The notes under the pieces: generated by a model
What the model was told of the DNA's origin: nothing
Database searches by the model: none
Seen by the model: only the letters and a program-made list of their open reading frames with translations
Assembly (NCBI RefSeq): GCF_000159995.1
Contig: NZ_GG700642.1
Span: 1,224,742 to 1,288,741, forward strand
DNA: 64,000 nucleotides
Reading direction: 5' to 3'
Source: Alloprevotella tannerae ATCC 51259
Lineage (GTDB): Bacteria > Bacteroidota > Bacteroidia > Bacteroidales > Bacteroidaceae
Translations under genes and position numbers: made by a program
Shown here: positions 35,641 to 43,678 of the stretch, one piece after another
Layout of the letters: the number at the start of each line of letters is the position of its first letter
How positions within the stretch are numbered: position 1 is the stretch's first letter

Positions 35641-36888
35641 TCAGCCCTTGATTGCCGTTACGCCGGGGAGTTCTTTCCCTTCGATGGCCTCCAACATAGC
35701 GCCGCCGCCGGTTGATACATAGGATACTTGATCAGCCAAACCGAACTTGTTGACTGCAGCAACGGAGTCGCCACCACCTACAAGACTGTAAGCGCCTCGC
35801 TTCGTAGCCTCGGCTACATACTTGGCAATTTCGCCTGTGCCCACAGCGAAGTTGGGCAACTCGAAGACGCCGACCGGACCATTCCACAAGATGGTTTTAG
35901 AACCGAGAATTACCTTCTTCCAAATTTCGAGCGATGCAGGACCGGCGTCCATACCTTCCCAATCATCGGGAATCTCGTTAATGGGGAAGACTTTCCTCGG
36001 CGTGTCGTTCTTAAACGCTTGCCCGCAGACGCTCTCTACCGACAAGTAGATATTAACATCCTTCTCCTTGGCCGCTGCCATTACGTTAAGCGCTTCGGGC
36101 ATCAAATCGTCTTCGTGGAGTGACAGCCCAATGTTGCCGCCTAAAGCCTTTACAAAAGTATAGCCCATACCTCCGCCGATAATGAGGTTGTCAACCTTGT
36201 CCAACAGATTCTTGATCACACCGAGTTTTGAGCTAACCTTGCTACCGCCGATAATGGCCGTAAACGGGCGCTGCGCGTTATGCATAACGTTTTCGATGGC
36301 TTTTACTTCCTTCTCCATCAAATAGCCGAGCATCTTGTGGTCCTTGTCGAAGTCGTCGGCAATGACGGCCGTAGAAGCGTGGCGACGGTGAGCCGTGCCA
36401 AAGGCATCATTGATATAGTAATCAGCATAAGAAGCCAACTTGCGGGCAAATTCTGCTTGGCGGGCTTTCATCTCTTTCTTTGCCGCATCGTAAGCCGGAT
36501 CGGCCTTATCAATGCCTACGGGCTTACCCTCCTCTTCAGGATAGAAACGGAGGTTCTCGAGCAGGAGCGCTTCGCCTGCTTGGAGCGCAGCCACTTCGCT
36601 TTCAGCCTTGCCGCAATCAGGGGCAAACTTCACGTCAACGCCCAAAGCTTCAGAGACGTTCTTTACGATTTGGCTGAGTGAGAGCTTCGGGTTCACCTTG
36701 CCTTTAGGCTTGCCCATATGGCTCATCATAATCAAAGCCCCGCCGTCGTTTAATACTTTCTTTAATGTAGGCAGTGCGCCGCGTATGCGGGTATTGTCTG
36801 TTACAAGTCCGTTTTCGTCGAGAGGCACGTTAAAGTCAACGCGAACGATTACTTTCTTTCCGTTGAAGTTGCAATTGTCAATTGTCAT
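35641..36888 (-). CDS. pgk: Phosphoglycerate kinase
   Basis: Glycolytic enzyme making ATP and 3-phosphoglycerate from 1,3-bisphosphoglycerate. 415 aa from the ATG at 36888 ([23 protein letters not shown]); the open frame extends 56 codons upstream through the intergenic region and the end of nth, but that part has no PGK similarity. Motifs: VRVDFNVPL (N-terminal signature), SHMGKPKG (substrate site, with M where RP is common), [36 protein letters not shown], and WNGPVGVFE and GGGDSVAAV for ATP binding. A -7 box TAAATTTG (36927-36934) supports its own promoter. Confidence 0.97.
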   Translation of the reverse strand: MTIDNCNFNGKKVIVRVDFNVPLDENGLVTDNTRIRGALPTLKKVLNDGGALIMMSHMGKPKGKVNPKLSLSQIVKNVSEALGVDVKFAPDCGKAESEVAALQAGEALLLENLRFYPEEEGKPVGIDKADPAYDAAKKEMKARQAEFARKLASYADYYINDAFGTAHRRHASTAVIADDFDKDHKMLGYLMEKEVKAIENVMHNAQRPFTAIIGGSKVSSKLGVIKNLLDKVDNLIIGGGMGYTFVKALGGNIGLSLHEDDLMPEALNVMAAAKEKDVNIYLSVESVCGQAFKNDTPRKVFPINEIPDDWEGMDAGPASLEIWKKVILGSKTILWNGPVGVFELPNFAVGTGEIAKYVAEATKRGAYSLVGGGDSVAAVNKFGLADQVSYVSTGGGAMLEAIEGKELPGVTAIKG

Positions 36889-36926
36889 AATCAATAGTTT
36901 ATATAAGTCGTCAGTTATCTGTGTTG

Positions 36927-36934
36927 CAAATTTA
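36927..36934 (-). promoter_or_regulatory. Likely -7 element of pgk
   Basis: Minus-strand TAAATTTG 38 bp before the ATG; no good TTTG at -33. Confidence 0.5.
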
Positions 36935-36970
36935 CAGAATATACTTGATACGACCTCATATTCTTTGCTT

Positions 36971-37618
36971 TTATCTTTTCTTAATTTGCAGTGGCCCTTT
37001 GCACAAGCCGCGCAGATCGCATTTGTCGCACTTTGGGCGTAGCGCCGTGCAGACATAGCGCCCGTGAAGCAGCAGCCAGAAGTGGCTGGGGGCTACTTTC
37101 TCTTCGGGAATGTATTTTTTTAGCGCCATCTCCACCTTGTAGGGCGTATTGGCCGTCTTCGGCACTAAGCCTAAGCGATGGCTGACGCGGAAGACGTGCG
37201 TATCGACGGCTAATGCCGCTTTGTGAAAAGCTACGGCTTGCACGACGTTGGCCGTCTTGCGCCCCACGCCCGGCAGGCGAGTGAGCTCTTCAAGCGTAGT
37301 CGGCACTTCGCCATTAAACGCTTCGACGAGCATTTGCGCTAAGCCGGCCAAGTGTTTGGCTTTCGAGTTAGGATAACTCACGCTCTTGATGTATTCCAAC
37401 AGTTCTTCCGGTGTGGCTTGTGCCATCGCGGCCGCGTCGGGATATGCCTCGAAGAGCGCCGGCGTAATCATATTGACCCGCTTGTCGGTGCATTGAGCTG
37501 ATAATACCACAGCTACGAGCAGTTGGAAGGGCGTAGTGAAATGGAGTTCGGTTTCTACGTCGCCATACTTAGGCGCCAAGGTGCCTAAGACCGTGTCAAA
37601 AAGTTCCTGCTTCTTCAT
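36971..37618 (-). CDS. nth: Endonuclease III (DNA glycosylase/AP lyase)
   Basis: 215-aa base-excision repair enzyme removing oxidised pyrimidines and cleaving AP sites. Helix-hairpin-helix [12 protein letters not shown] carries the catalytic Lys, [14 protein letters not shown] has the catalytic Asp, and the [4Fe-4S] ligands are C-x6-C-x2-C-x5-C ([17 protein letters not shown]). Its ATG overlaps the ribE stop by 4 bp (ATGA), so the two are co-translated. Confidence 0.96.
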   Translation of the reverse strand: MKKQELFDTVLGTLAPKYGDVETELHFTTPFQLLVAVVLSAQCTDKRVNMITPALFEAYPDAAAMAQATPEELLEYIKSVSYPNSKAKHLAGLAQMLVEAFNGEVPTTLEELTRLPGVGRKTANVVQAVAFHKAALAVDTHVFRVSHRLGLVPKTANTPYKVEMALKKYIPEEKVAPSHFWLLLHGRYVCTALRPKCDKCDLRGLCKGPLQIKKR

Positions 37619-38220
37619 TCCTCAAAATGTCTGAGGCGTGCCATATACTTCCCCAGAATGTCAAATTCGAGATTAACGACAGAGCCTTCTTTTATATCGT
37701 GGAAGTTGGTGTGCTCATAGGTATAAGGAATGATGCAGACCTCAAAAGTATTGTCCGTCGGGCGGCAAACGGTCAGACTAACGCCATTGACCGTAACGCT
37801 GCCTTTCTCTACGGTAAAATAGCCCTGCAAAGCCTTCGCACGATTTGCCTCGTAGGCAAAGGTGAAAATATAGCTGCCATCGACGTTCTCCACCTTCTTG
37901 CAAACAGCTGTCGTGTCTACGTGTCCTTGCACGATGTGTCCGTCCAAACGGCCGTTCATCAGCATCGAGCGTTCTACGTTCACTTCATCGCCCGGCTGCA
38001 GCAAGCCCAAATTAGAACGCTGCAAGGTTTCGTCCATCGCCGTAACGACATACTGATCTCCCGTTTGCGAAACAACCGTAAGGCAAACCCCATTATGCGC
38101 CACGCTCTGGTCGATGCTGAGTTCGTGTGCAAAATCGCACGTAAAGGTGAAATGAATGTTTGTCCTATCTCTTTCCACAGCGACGAGGCGCGCCGTGCTT
38201 TCTACTATACCACTAAACAT
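37615..38220 (-). CDS. ribE: Riboflavin synthase alpha subunit
   Basis: 201 aa; makes riboflavin from two 6,7-dimethyl-8-ribityllumazine molecules. Two tandem lumazine-binding barrels: MFSGIVES at the N-terminus, SVAHNGVCLTVV in barrel 1 and GSVTVNGVSLTV in barrel 2, with GHIVQGHVDTTA linking. No FMN riboswitch is visible upstream; it follows a lipoprotein gene by 5 bp and overlaps nth, so expression depends on that operon. Confidence 0.96.
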   Translation of the reverse strand: MFSGIVESTARLVAVERDRTNIHFTFTCDFAHELSIDQSVAHNGVCLTVVSQTGDQYVVTAMDETLQRSNLGLLQPGDEVNVERSMLMNGRLDGHIVQGHVDTTAVCKKVENVDGSYIFTFAYEANRAKALQGYFTVEKGSVTVNGVSLTVCRPTDNTFEVCIIPYTYEHTNFHDIKEGSVVNLEFDILGKYMARLRHFEE

Positions 38221-38225
38221 ATCGT

Positions 38226-38711
38226 TTACTTTTTCTGAATGAAATATTGCTGCTTGCCCTCGGCCTTAAAGGCTTTATCGTCGAGCGAGAGGATGCGCAC
38301 CGTGTCGCCGTTAATAATCGGACGAGCATTGAAGATCGTAAAGTCTTTGACGAAGCGGCGCAACTGTGAGAGATTGACTGCTACGCCCACCGCCTGATAG
38401 TCCGTACCTTTTCCGCGCACGGTCAAGGCATAATCATCGCCACCATTGATGTCGCCATAAAAGATGCCATCTTTGCCATCGAGTTCATACGTGCGGTCAA
38501 GTTCCAATGTATCGCCCTTTGTCGTGATCACGGCAAAAGTCGACATACCATATAAATCATCATCCGCTTTACCATAGATGGTCGAGTCGGGTACTGTATT
38601 TACTTGTGTCACGCTATCCGTTGGCGTTGCCGCCTGCTGATTGGTTTGTGCCTTGCGCTCTTTGCAGCCTACGAGCGCTAAGAGCGTAAGAAAAACTATC
38701 GCTTTCTTCAT
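38226..38711 (-). CDS. Hypothetical lipoprotein
   Basis: 161 aa from the ATG at 38711 (MKKAIVFLTLLALVGCKERK; an ATG at 38720 adds three residues). The lipobox LVGC is clear. The mature protein (linker rich in Gln/Thr, then STFAVITTKGDTLELDRTYELDG, GDDYALTVRGKGTDYQAVG, ARPIINGDTVRILSLDD) is a small beta-rich domain without assigned function, of a type seen in Bacteroidales. First gene of the lipoprotein-ribE-nth transcript and divergent from rpsA. Confidence 0.75.
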   Translation of the reverse strand: MKKAIVFLTLLALVGCKERKAQTNQQAATPTDSVTQVNTVPDSTIYGKADDDLYGMSTFAVITTKGDTLELDRTYELDGKDGIFYGDINGGDDYALTVRGKGTDYQAVGVAVNLSQLRRFVKDFTIFNARPIINGDTVRILSLDDKAFKAEGKQQYFIQKK

Positions 38712-38783
38712 AAAAAACATATTTTGAGCGGCTAAAGTACAAATTATTTCTTGTTCTATCGCTTGTTACTCAATGGAAAACCG

Positions 38784-38791
38784 TAACTTTG
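38784..38791 (+). promoter_or_regulatory. -7 element of rpsA
   Basis: TAACTTTG, 49 bp before the rpsA ATG; a CTTG 18 bp upstream may be a degenerate -33 box. Confidence 0.6.
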
Positions 38792-38840
38792 CCGCGATAT
38801 AATTCACTTTTCTAACAATATTAATCCTTTTAAAATTTAA

Positions 38841-40613
38841 ATGGAGAATTACAAGAACATTCAACCGCTGTCCGAGTTTGACTGGGATGCATTTGAAAAA
38901 GGCACAGTCGAAGGCGGAGAAAACCAGCAAGAGCAAGAAGCATCTTACAACAAGACGCTTGGCAATGTAACTGAAAATGACGTAGTCGAAGGCACAGTCA
39001 TTTCTATCAACAAGCGCGAAGTAGTTGTAAGCATCGGCTTCAAGAGCGACGGCATCGTCCCCGTAAGCGAATTCCGTTACAATCCTGAACTTCAAGTAGG
39101 CGACAAAGTAGAAGTTTACATTGAAAATCAGGAAGACAAAAAAGGACAGCTTGTTCTTTCTCACAAAAAAGCTCGCTTGAGCAAAGCTTGGGACCGCATT
39201 AACCAAGCATTGCAAGACAAAGAAACAATCAAGGGCTTTATCAAGTGCCGCACGAAGGGCGGTATGATTGTAGACGTATTTGGTATCGAAGCCTTCCTGC
39301 CGGGTAGCCAGATTGATGTTAAGCCGATTCGCGACTATGACATCTTCGTGGGCAAAACGATGGAGTTCCAGGTGGTTAAGATCAATCAAGAATACAAGAA
39401 CGTTGTGGTTAGCCATAAGGCACTTATCGAAGCTGAACTCGAAGCACAGAAGCAAGAGATCATCTCTAAGTTGCAAAAAGGCCAAGTGCTCGAAGGTACG
39501 GTTAAGAACATCACTTCTTACGGCGTATTCATCGACTTGGGCGGCGTAGATGGCTTGATCCACATCACAGACCTTTCTTGGGGTCGCGTAAACGATCCGC
39601 ATGAAGTCGTTCAGCTCGACCAGAAGCTCAACGTCGTTATCCTCGACTTCGACGAAGAGAAGAAGCGCATCGCGCTTGGCTTGAAGCAACTCACGCCGCA
39701 TCCTTGGGACGCTTTAGCACCTGAATTGAAGGTGGGCGACAAGGTTCAAGGCAAGGTTGTCGTGATGGCCGATTACGGCGCATTCGTAGAGATCGCTCCG
39801 GGTGTTGAAGGCTTGATCCACGTTAGCGAAATGAGCTGGAGCCAACACTTACGTTCAGCGCAAGACTTCCTCAAGGTAGGCGACGAAGTTGAGGCTGTAA
39901 TCCTTACGCTCGACCGCCAAGAGCGCAAGATGTCGCTCGGCATCAAGCAGCTCAAAGAAGATCCTTGGAAGGACATCGAAGTGAAATACCCTGTTGGTTC
40001 TAAGCACCAAGGCAAGGTACGCAACTTCACCAACTTCGGCGTATTCGTTGAATTGGAAGAAGGCGTTGATGGTCTCGTACACATCTCTGACCTCTCTTGG
40101 ACGAAGAAAGTTAAGCATCCGTCTGAGTTCACCCAACTGGGCGCTGAGCTTGATGTTGTTGTCCTCGAAATCGACAAGGCAAATCGCCGCTTGAGCCTCG
40201 GCCACAAGCAGCTCGAAGAGAATCCTTGGGATAAGTTTGAAGGCCTCTTCGAAGATGGTTCAATCCATGAAGGTAAAGTTGTAGAAATTTTGGACAAGGG
40301 CGCAGTAATCCAACTCGAAGAAGGTGTAGAAGGCTTCGCAACGCCGAAACACTTGGTAAAAGAAGATGGTAGCCGCGTTCAGCTTGGCGAAACTTTGCCT
40401 TTCAAGGTGATCGAGTTCAATAAGGACAACAAGCGCGTGATCCTTTCTCACAGCCGCACATTCGAAGACCCGCAGCGTGCAGAGCGCAAAGCAGCTCGCC
40501 ACAATGCGAAGAAGGAAGAAACTACGCAAATCCAAAACCAGATAGCAAGCAACAGCTTGGGCGACAACGACGCTTTGGCTGCATTGAAAGCTAAAATGGA
40601 GCAGGGTGAGTAA
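38841..40613 (+). CDS. rpsA: 30S ribosomal protein S1
   Basis: 590 aa with six S1 RNA-binding domains; each is visible by its start (VEGTVISINKREVVVSIG, IKGFIKCRTKGGMIVDV, LEGTVKNITSYGVFIDLG, VQGKVVVMADYGAFVEI, HQGKVRNFTNFGVFVELE, HEGKVVEILDKGAVIQLE). It recruits mRNA to the 30S subunit, important in Bacteroidetes where Shine-Dalgarno sites are rare. Single gene with its own promoter and terminator, divergent from the lipoprotein-ribE-nth operon. Confidence 0.97.
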   Translation: MENYKNIQPLSEFDWDAFEKGTVEGGENQQEQEASYNKTLGNVTENDVVEGTVISINKREVVVSIGFKSDGIVPVSEFRYNPELQVGDKVEVYIENQEDKKGQLVLSHKKARLSKAWDRINQALQDKETIKGFIKCRTKGGMIVDVFGIEAFLPGSQIDVKPIRDYDIFVGKTMEFQVVKINQEYKNVVVSHKALIEAELEAQKQEIISKLQKGQVLEGTVKNITSYGVFIDLGGVDGLIHITDLSWGRVNDPHEVVQLDQKLNVVILDFDEEKKRIALGLKQLTPHPWDALAPELKVGDKVQGKVVVMADYGAFVEIAPGVEGLIHVSEMSWSQHLRSAQDFLKVGDEVEAVILTLDRQERKMSLGIKQLKEDPWKDIEVKYPVGSKHQGKVRNFTNFGVFVELEEGVDGLVHISDLSWTKKVKHPSEFTQLGAELDVVVLEIDKANRRLSLGHKQLEENPWDKFEGLFEDGSIHEGKVVEILDKGAVIQLEEGVEGFATPKHLVKEDGSRVQLGETLPFKVIEFNKDNKRVILSHSRTFEDPQRAERKAARHNAKKEETTQIQNQIASNSLGDNDALAALKAKMEQGE

Positions 40614-40642
40614 TTAGCGCAACCCTTGCAATAAACAAATCG

Positions 40643-40686
40643 AGAGAAGGTGGGACCGGCTAAGCCCGTTGCCACCTTCTCTTTTA
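40643..40686 (+). terminator. Terminator of rpsA
   Basis: AGAGAAGGTGG (40643-40653) pairs exactly with CCACCTTCTCT (40672-40682), followed by TTTTATT. Confidence 0.92.
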
Positions 40687-40779
40687 TTCTCGCCACACAT
40701 ATATATTATATATGGTGTATTGATAAAATGCGTAGAGATACGAAGGGACAGGGTCGAAGGAATGACCGTGTACCGCCCC

Positions 40780-40809
40780 GAGGTCGCTTTTCAGCGGCCT
40801 CATTTTTTT
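40780..40809 (+). terminator. Terminator-like hairpin of an unknown transcript
   Basis: GAGGTCGCT (40780-40788), loop TTTC, AGCGGCCTC (40793-40801), then A and seven T. It lies 100 bp beyond the rpsA terminator, so it probably ends a separate small RNA or acts as a backup. Confidence 0.75.
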
Positions 40810-41079
40810 CTTTATAGGGCTGACAGATAGAAGTCTTTGTCTCCCTCTACTCTAAAGCTGAAGTCTGTTGCTGAGCTTCAATCTTTTCGTGAACTTTCAT
40901 TTTTATGTGCGAAACGCAGGAAGGCTACGCATCGTTCCACCTTATAGCAGTCAAATAAGGTAGGGCTCGTTTATCAACAGACTTGCTTCAATCTTATTCG
41001 CAATGCTCATCTTGCGCGGGTAAGCCGTACCAAAATCAGTTTTGAATACTTCTGATTATCAGTAGTATAAGATGTCTAA

Positions 41080-41195
41080 AAACTTTCCTATAAGAGAGTA
41101 AAAATTGTCTTATAAGAAAATTTTTCCGATCCTATAAGAGAATTTTTCCGATCACCTAAGACAATTTTCACGATCACCTAAGAAAGTTTGAACAC
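41080..41195. repeat. 22-bp tandem array, family 3 copy B (inverted)
   Basis: TATAAG/CCTAAG landmarks at 41089, 41111, 41133, 41155 and 41177 are exactly 22 bp apart. The reverse complement matches 27050-27205 nearly base for base, including flanking GGAGTGT and TGATAATCAG, so this is an inverted copy of the same element 14 kb away. Confidence 0.9.
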
Positions 41196-41469
41196 TCCCG
41201 TTTGTTGTTTCTTCACTACTGCGGACGAGTGCAAAATGCGGATAAAAGCAACTTTCCAAGAACCGGTCGAAAGCGATCGAGCAAACTACGTTTGTGGTAA
41301 TCCCGCTATCTTTAACAAGACAAAAAAACGATGATGAAAGGATATAAATCACCAATTATCAGTTAGAAATAACGGATATATAGGAGAAATAAAAGAAATA
41401 AGACATTCAACTTTAGGGAAATCCTCTCAGCTATTTAACGATTCTTTGAGGTCACAAAATCTGTTCTGA

Positions 41470-41704
41470 TTATAAAGAAAGGACCCATTCATAGTATTCT
41501 CTTTCTTTATCATCCTCTATCTTCAGCACACCAGCTTCAAATAAAACGAGGACCGCAAAACAAAGAAATGGATCTGACTTCTTATATAGTTTAAGAATTT
41601 TAGAAACACAATCTGATTTGGGAATAAAGCCAGCATCATTGCCCCTTCTGTCCTTGGGAAATCTGAATAGATAAGAGTTGGCATCAAGTAATGCAATTAT
41701 ATTT
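41470..41704 (-). pseudogene. 3' part of a gene interrupted by the mobile element
   Basis: Minus-strand open frame without a start codon. It reads ...IIALLDANSYLFRFPKDRRG, then NDAGFIPKSDCVSKILKLYK, then FEAGVLKIEDDKEREYYEWV and ends at TAA (41470-41472). Joining it across the element to 43448 onward restores one continuous frame (VTIQYKN|IIALLDAN), so the gene was split by the insertion. Family not recognised. Confidence 0.75.
41697..41704. repeat. Left copy of 8-bp target site duplication
   Basis: TTATATTT directly outside the left terminal inverted repeat; identical copy at 43440-43447. Confidence 0.85.
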
Positions 41705-41770
41705 GGTGACTATATACGACAATACCCTAAAGACAAATTCTCAATTATAAAAGAAAATAAAATACAAATT

Positions 41771-41896
41771 ATGAAAGCTATTATTTACAAGAAAGTAACA
41801 AAAGAGGGGAATGATTATAAAGGTAGTACCCAAGAAAAAATATATTTCTTAGGCATACCAGTGTTTTGTTCTACAAAAGAATTAAACGAGAGATAA
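41771..41896 (+). CDS. Small hypothetical protein in the cassette (41 aa)
   Basis: 41 aa (MKAIIYKKVTKEGNDYKGST, then EKIYFLGIPVF). The residue pattern is protein-like and similar small proteins with YFLGIPV tails occur, from memory, in Bacteroidetes. The ATG at 41771 follows an A-rich leader; the frame is open upstream to 41678 but would run into the TIR. Its 3' end overlaps the DUF2158 gene convergently by 15 bp. Function unknown. Confidence 0.5.
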   Translation: MKAIIYKKVTKEGNDYKGSTQEKIYFLGIPVFCSTKELNER

Positions 41897-42061
41897 CACT
41901 TCTGGAACGAATGAGTGATATTCAAACCGATTATTTCCCTCATTGAAATAAACTATTTGAATTTCTATTCTACCCCTTACATCCAAGATACCACAAACTG
42001 TAAATTTCATACTTGGATTTGAGCGTAAACAGACTACATCACCTTTCTTAAACTCTTCCAT
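41882..42061 (-). CDS. DUF2158 (YodC-like) small protein
   Basis: 59 aa (starts MEEFKKGDVVCLRSNPSMKF, ends FVPEVLSLV). The GDVV-L-S-NP-MKFTV and hydrophobic WF/YFN turn and final PE-L--V follow the DUF2158 small SH3-like barrel pattern. Function of the family is unknown. It is preceded by an unusually strong Shine-Dalgarno sequence, AAAGGAGG, 5 bp before the ATG, unlike the chromosomal genes around it; this supports recent transfer with the cassette. Confidence 0.75.
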   Translation of the reverse strand: MEEFKKGDVVCLRSNPSMKFTVCGILDVRGRIEIQIVYFNEGNNRFEYHSFVPEVLSLV

Positions 42062-42252
42062 AAAATCCTCCTTTCTGTCTTTATGGTAGCATATTTCAAG
42101 CTACCGTTATACATTGAATGTTAATCCCATTACTATCGTCAATAGTTTTGGGATTTTATCTTTATCATTTCAAAAGGTATGCCTAATTTTATATGAGGTA
42201 TAATAAACCAAATATATAATCGTTATTATATCAGAGTTAATAAAGAAAAGCT

Positions 42253-42291
42253 ACCGTTACGGTGTCAAAATAACAGTAGCTTTGATAAGAC
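42253..42291. terminator. Hairpin between HNH and DUF2158 genes
   Basis: AAAGCTACCGTTA pairs with TAACAGTAGCTTT with one mismatch; a related half, GGTAGC / GCTACC, lies near 42084-42105. Probably terminates the HNH transcript, which ends just to its right on the minus strand. Confidence 0.6.
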
Positions 42292-42328
42292 TCATTTATC
42301 GTGCAATAACGTGAAATGAGATGTATCG

Positions 42329-42628
42329 CTATCTTTCAGTGTTTTTATTACCTGAAGAAGTGATTTTGCAAACCAGTCGGTCGTTTTGACGTGATGCATT
42401 ATTTTCCCATTGTAAAGGACGAAGATTGGAAAGATTATCAGTACCACCTTTAGACACTGGAGTAATATGGTCTATTTCCCACCCATAATCACTTTGCCTA
42501 TTTCCATATTGATTTCTTCCAATCCAAGCCTTACATTGGTCTTTTCTCCATTTTTGTGCATCATATCCTGGAACAGTATCTGCTTTCTGCCATACTTTTT
42601 GTACAGTGTCTTCTGAAAAATTTGCCAT
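42329..42628 (-). CDS. HNH endonuclease
   Basis: 99-aa stand-alone HNH nuclease. The motif EIDHITPVSKGGTDNLSNLR followed by PLQWENNASRQ gives the His-Asn-His/Asn metal site (DH, N, and terminal N/H position). Trp-rich N-terminus (VQKVWQKADTVPGYDAQKW). Such small HNH proteins occur in mobile elements, phages and restriction loci; the target is unknown. It is one of two minus-strand genes in the 41705-43439 cassette and could take part in its mobility or be cargo. Confidence 0.85.
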   Translation of the reverse strand: MANFSEDTVQKVWQKADTVPGYDAQKWRKDQCKAWIGRNQYGNRQSDYGWEIDHITPVSKGGTDNLSNLRPLQWENNASRQNDRLVCKITSSGNKNTER

Positions 42629-42870
42629 ATGATTTTATTCTTGTTAAACATGTAAACTCCCCTTTTATAATGGAGTTGAAGCTCCACTATCTTATATCGA
42701 AAGATTAGTAGAAACGCTGCATCCTATTAGGTTTTCAGCAAGCAAGTGCCTATGACACCTTTTAGATAAATGCAACAATTATACCAAGTGATGACGCTGC
42801 CAATTATGTCGTACTTGCAACGACAATCTGTCAGCCATACTGTTAAGAATTATCCAATTATAATCTAAGT

Positions 42871-42966
42871 ATGGATTTAATCAAGAGCATACATATTTCT
42901 TCTGTAGAAGAAGCGGAGAGTATTCTGAAATCAGAAATAAGTGTTAATTCTCTATTGGAGAGTTGA
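42871..42966 (+). CDS. Very small hypothetical protein (31 aa) overlapping the next gene
   Basis: ATG at 42871 to TGA at 42964: MDLIKSIHISSVEEAESILK and a short tail NSLLES. Acidic helix-like peptide. Its stop overlaps a TTG start of the following frame (TTGA at 42963), which suggests translational coupling; alternatively the pair is one gene broken by a frameshift. Confidence 0.35.
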   Translation: MDLIKSIHISSVEEAESILKSEISVNSLLES

Positions 42967-43460
42967 AGCGTACTCCAATATTAAATAGCTATGGATTGAC
43001 TAAGCAGAATGTTCAAAGCAAGATAAACAAAATTTTCAGAGCAGCGAATACCAATCTACTAACAACTAAGTTAAAGGCGGATAATACAGAAGATGTTTCC
43101 AAGGCATTTAAGGCGTTATTTCCTAAGTGTAAGGTAACTTTAAGGCTGATAGAAGATACAGATGCTCGTAATAAGCAAACCACCTTATATGATATAATAG
43201 TACAGAAAGTTGGCACATTCCATATATCTGTTAAAGTCGAAAGACCTATATATGAAACGTGCCGTATGACTTATGATTTATTGAATGGTACAAGCGGAAC
43301 GCTGATAGACAGTACAGATAGTACTGATTTGGAAATAGCCTCAAAGAACAATGCCGTATTGTTTGTGAATAACCTTACCTATAAACCTAAGAAAGATTTA
43401 GTGATTGCAAGAAATAGGGTATTGTCGTATATAGTCACCTTATATTTTTATATTGTATAG
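42963..43460 (+). CDS. Hypothetical protein spanning the right end of the cassette
   Basis: 165 aa from TTG (RTPILNSYGLTKQNVQSKIN near the start, then KALFPKCKVTLRLIEDTDAR, TTLYDIIVQKVGTFHISVKV and VLFVNNLTYKPKKDLVIARN). No family recognised. The last codons read through the right TIR (RVLSYIVT) and the stop lies in flanking DNA, so the C-terminus is set by the insertion site. It could be cargo, an unknown mobility protein, or a remnant. Confidence 0.5.
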   Translation: MKRTPILNSYGLTKQNVQSKINKIFRAANTNLLTTKLKADNTEDVSKAFKALFPKCKVTLRLIEDTDARNKQTTLYDIIVQKVGTFHISVKVERPIYETCRMTYDLLNGTSGTLIDSTDSTDLEIASKNNAVLFVNNLTYKPKKDLVIARNRVLSYIVTLYFYIV

Positions 43461-43569
43461 TTACGCGACGTAAATTTTCGCTCTGTTTCTTAAATCCCGA
43501 ATCAGTTATTGATTCAATAACACCAGCCGTATGATTAGCCAATATATCGTAGAGATCATTGGCGTTGTA
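43440..43569 (-). pseudogene. 5' side of the interrupted gene, frameshifted
   Basis: The minus-strand frame NANDLYDILANHTAGVIES...RRVTIQYKN joins directly to 41704 once the element is removed. Upstream the frame meets TGA (43570-43572), but a neighbouring frame carries plausible earlier sequence (FLLDEFEIFDDLIQR), so the gene had also suffered a frameshift and was truncated near the rplQ terminator. Confidence 0.6.
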
Positions 43570-43623
43570 TCAAGTCATCAAAAATTTCGAATTCATCAAG
43601 TAAAAATGTTCCAAAAGGAGAAA

Positions 43624-43661
43624 CAAAAAAATCCCCACTATCTCACGATAGCGGGGATTTG
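43624..43661 (-). terminator. Terminator of the ribosomal protein cluster (after rplQ)
   Basis: AAATCCCCACTATC / GATAGCGGGGATTT with a short loop; on the minus strand followed by a run of T. 18 bp past the rplQ stop. Confidence 0.92.
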
Positions 43662-43678
43662 CAATAAGTTGTTGGTTT

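Larger units (their letters stand above)
40614..41469. other. Gene-free interval with two terminators and an inverted family-3 array
   Basis: Contains the rpsA terminator, a second strong hairpin at 40780-40809, and the family-3 array copy B (about 41080-41195). No gene seen. Confidence 0.7.
41705..43439. mobile_element. 1,735-bp transposon-like cassette with 25-bp perfect TIRs, no recognisable transposase
   Basis: Left TIR 41705-41729 (starts GGTGACTATATACGACAATA) and right TIR 43415-43439 are exact 25-bp inverted copies; similarity stops sharply at both ends. TTATATTT flanks both sides (41697-41704, 43440-43447), and removing the element with one copy restores the broken gene's frame. Inside are a 41-aa gene (+), a DUF2158 gene (-), an HNH endonuclease gene (-), and a 31-aa/165-aa overlapping pair (+). 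None is a known transposase, so it resembles a mobile insertion cassette moved in trans by an insertion-sequence transposase; alternatively the 165-aa protein is an unknown mobility factor. 8-bp duplications occur in several IS families; I cannot assign one. Confidence 0.85.

Noticed and set aside
37600..38220. Looked for an FMN riboswitch before ribE.
   Set aside because: The gene starts 5 bp after a lipoprotein gene, leaving no leader; no RFN-like sequence seen.
41705..43439. The 25-bp inverted repeats first looked like an invertible (phase-variation) segment.
   Set aside because: The 8-bp TTATATTT duplication on both sides and the restored host frame after excision show transposition. No recombinase gene is nearby, and inversion would not join a useful frame.
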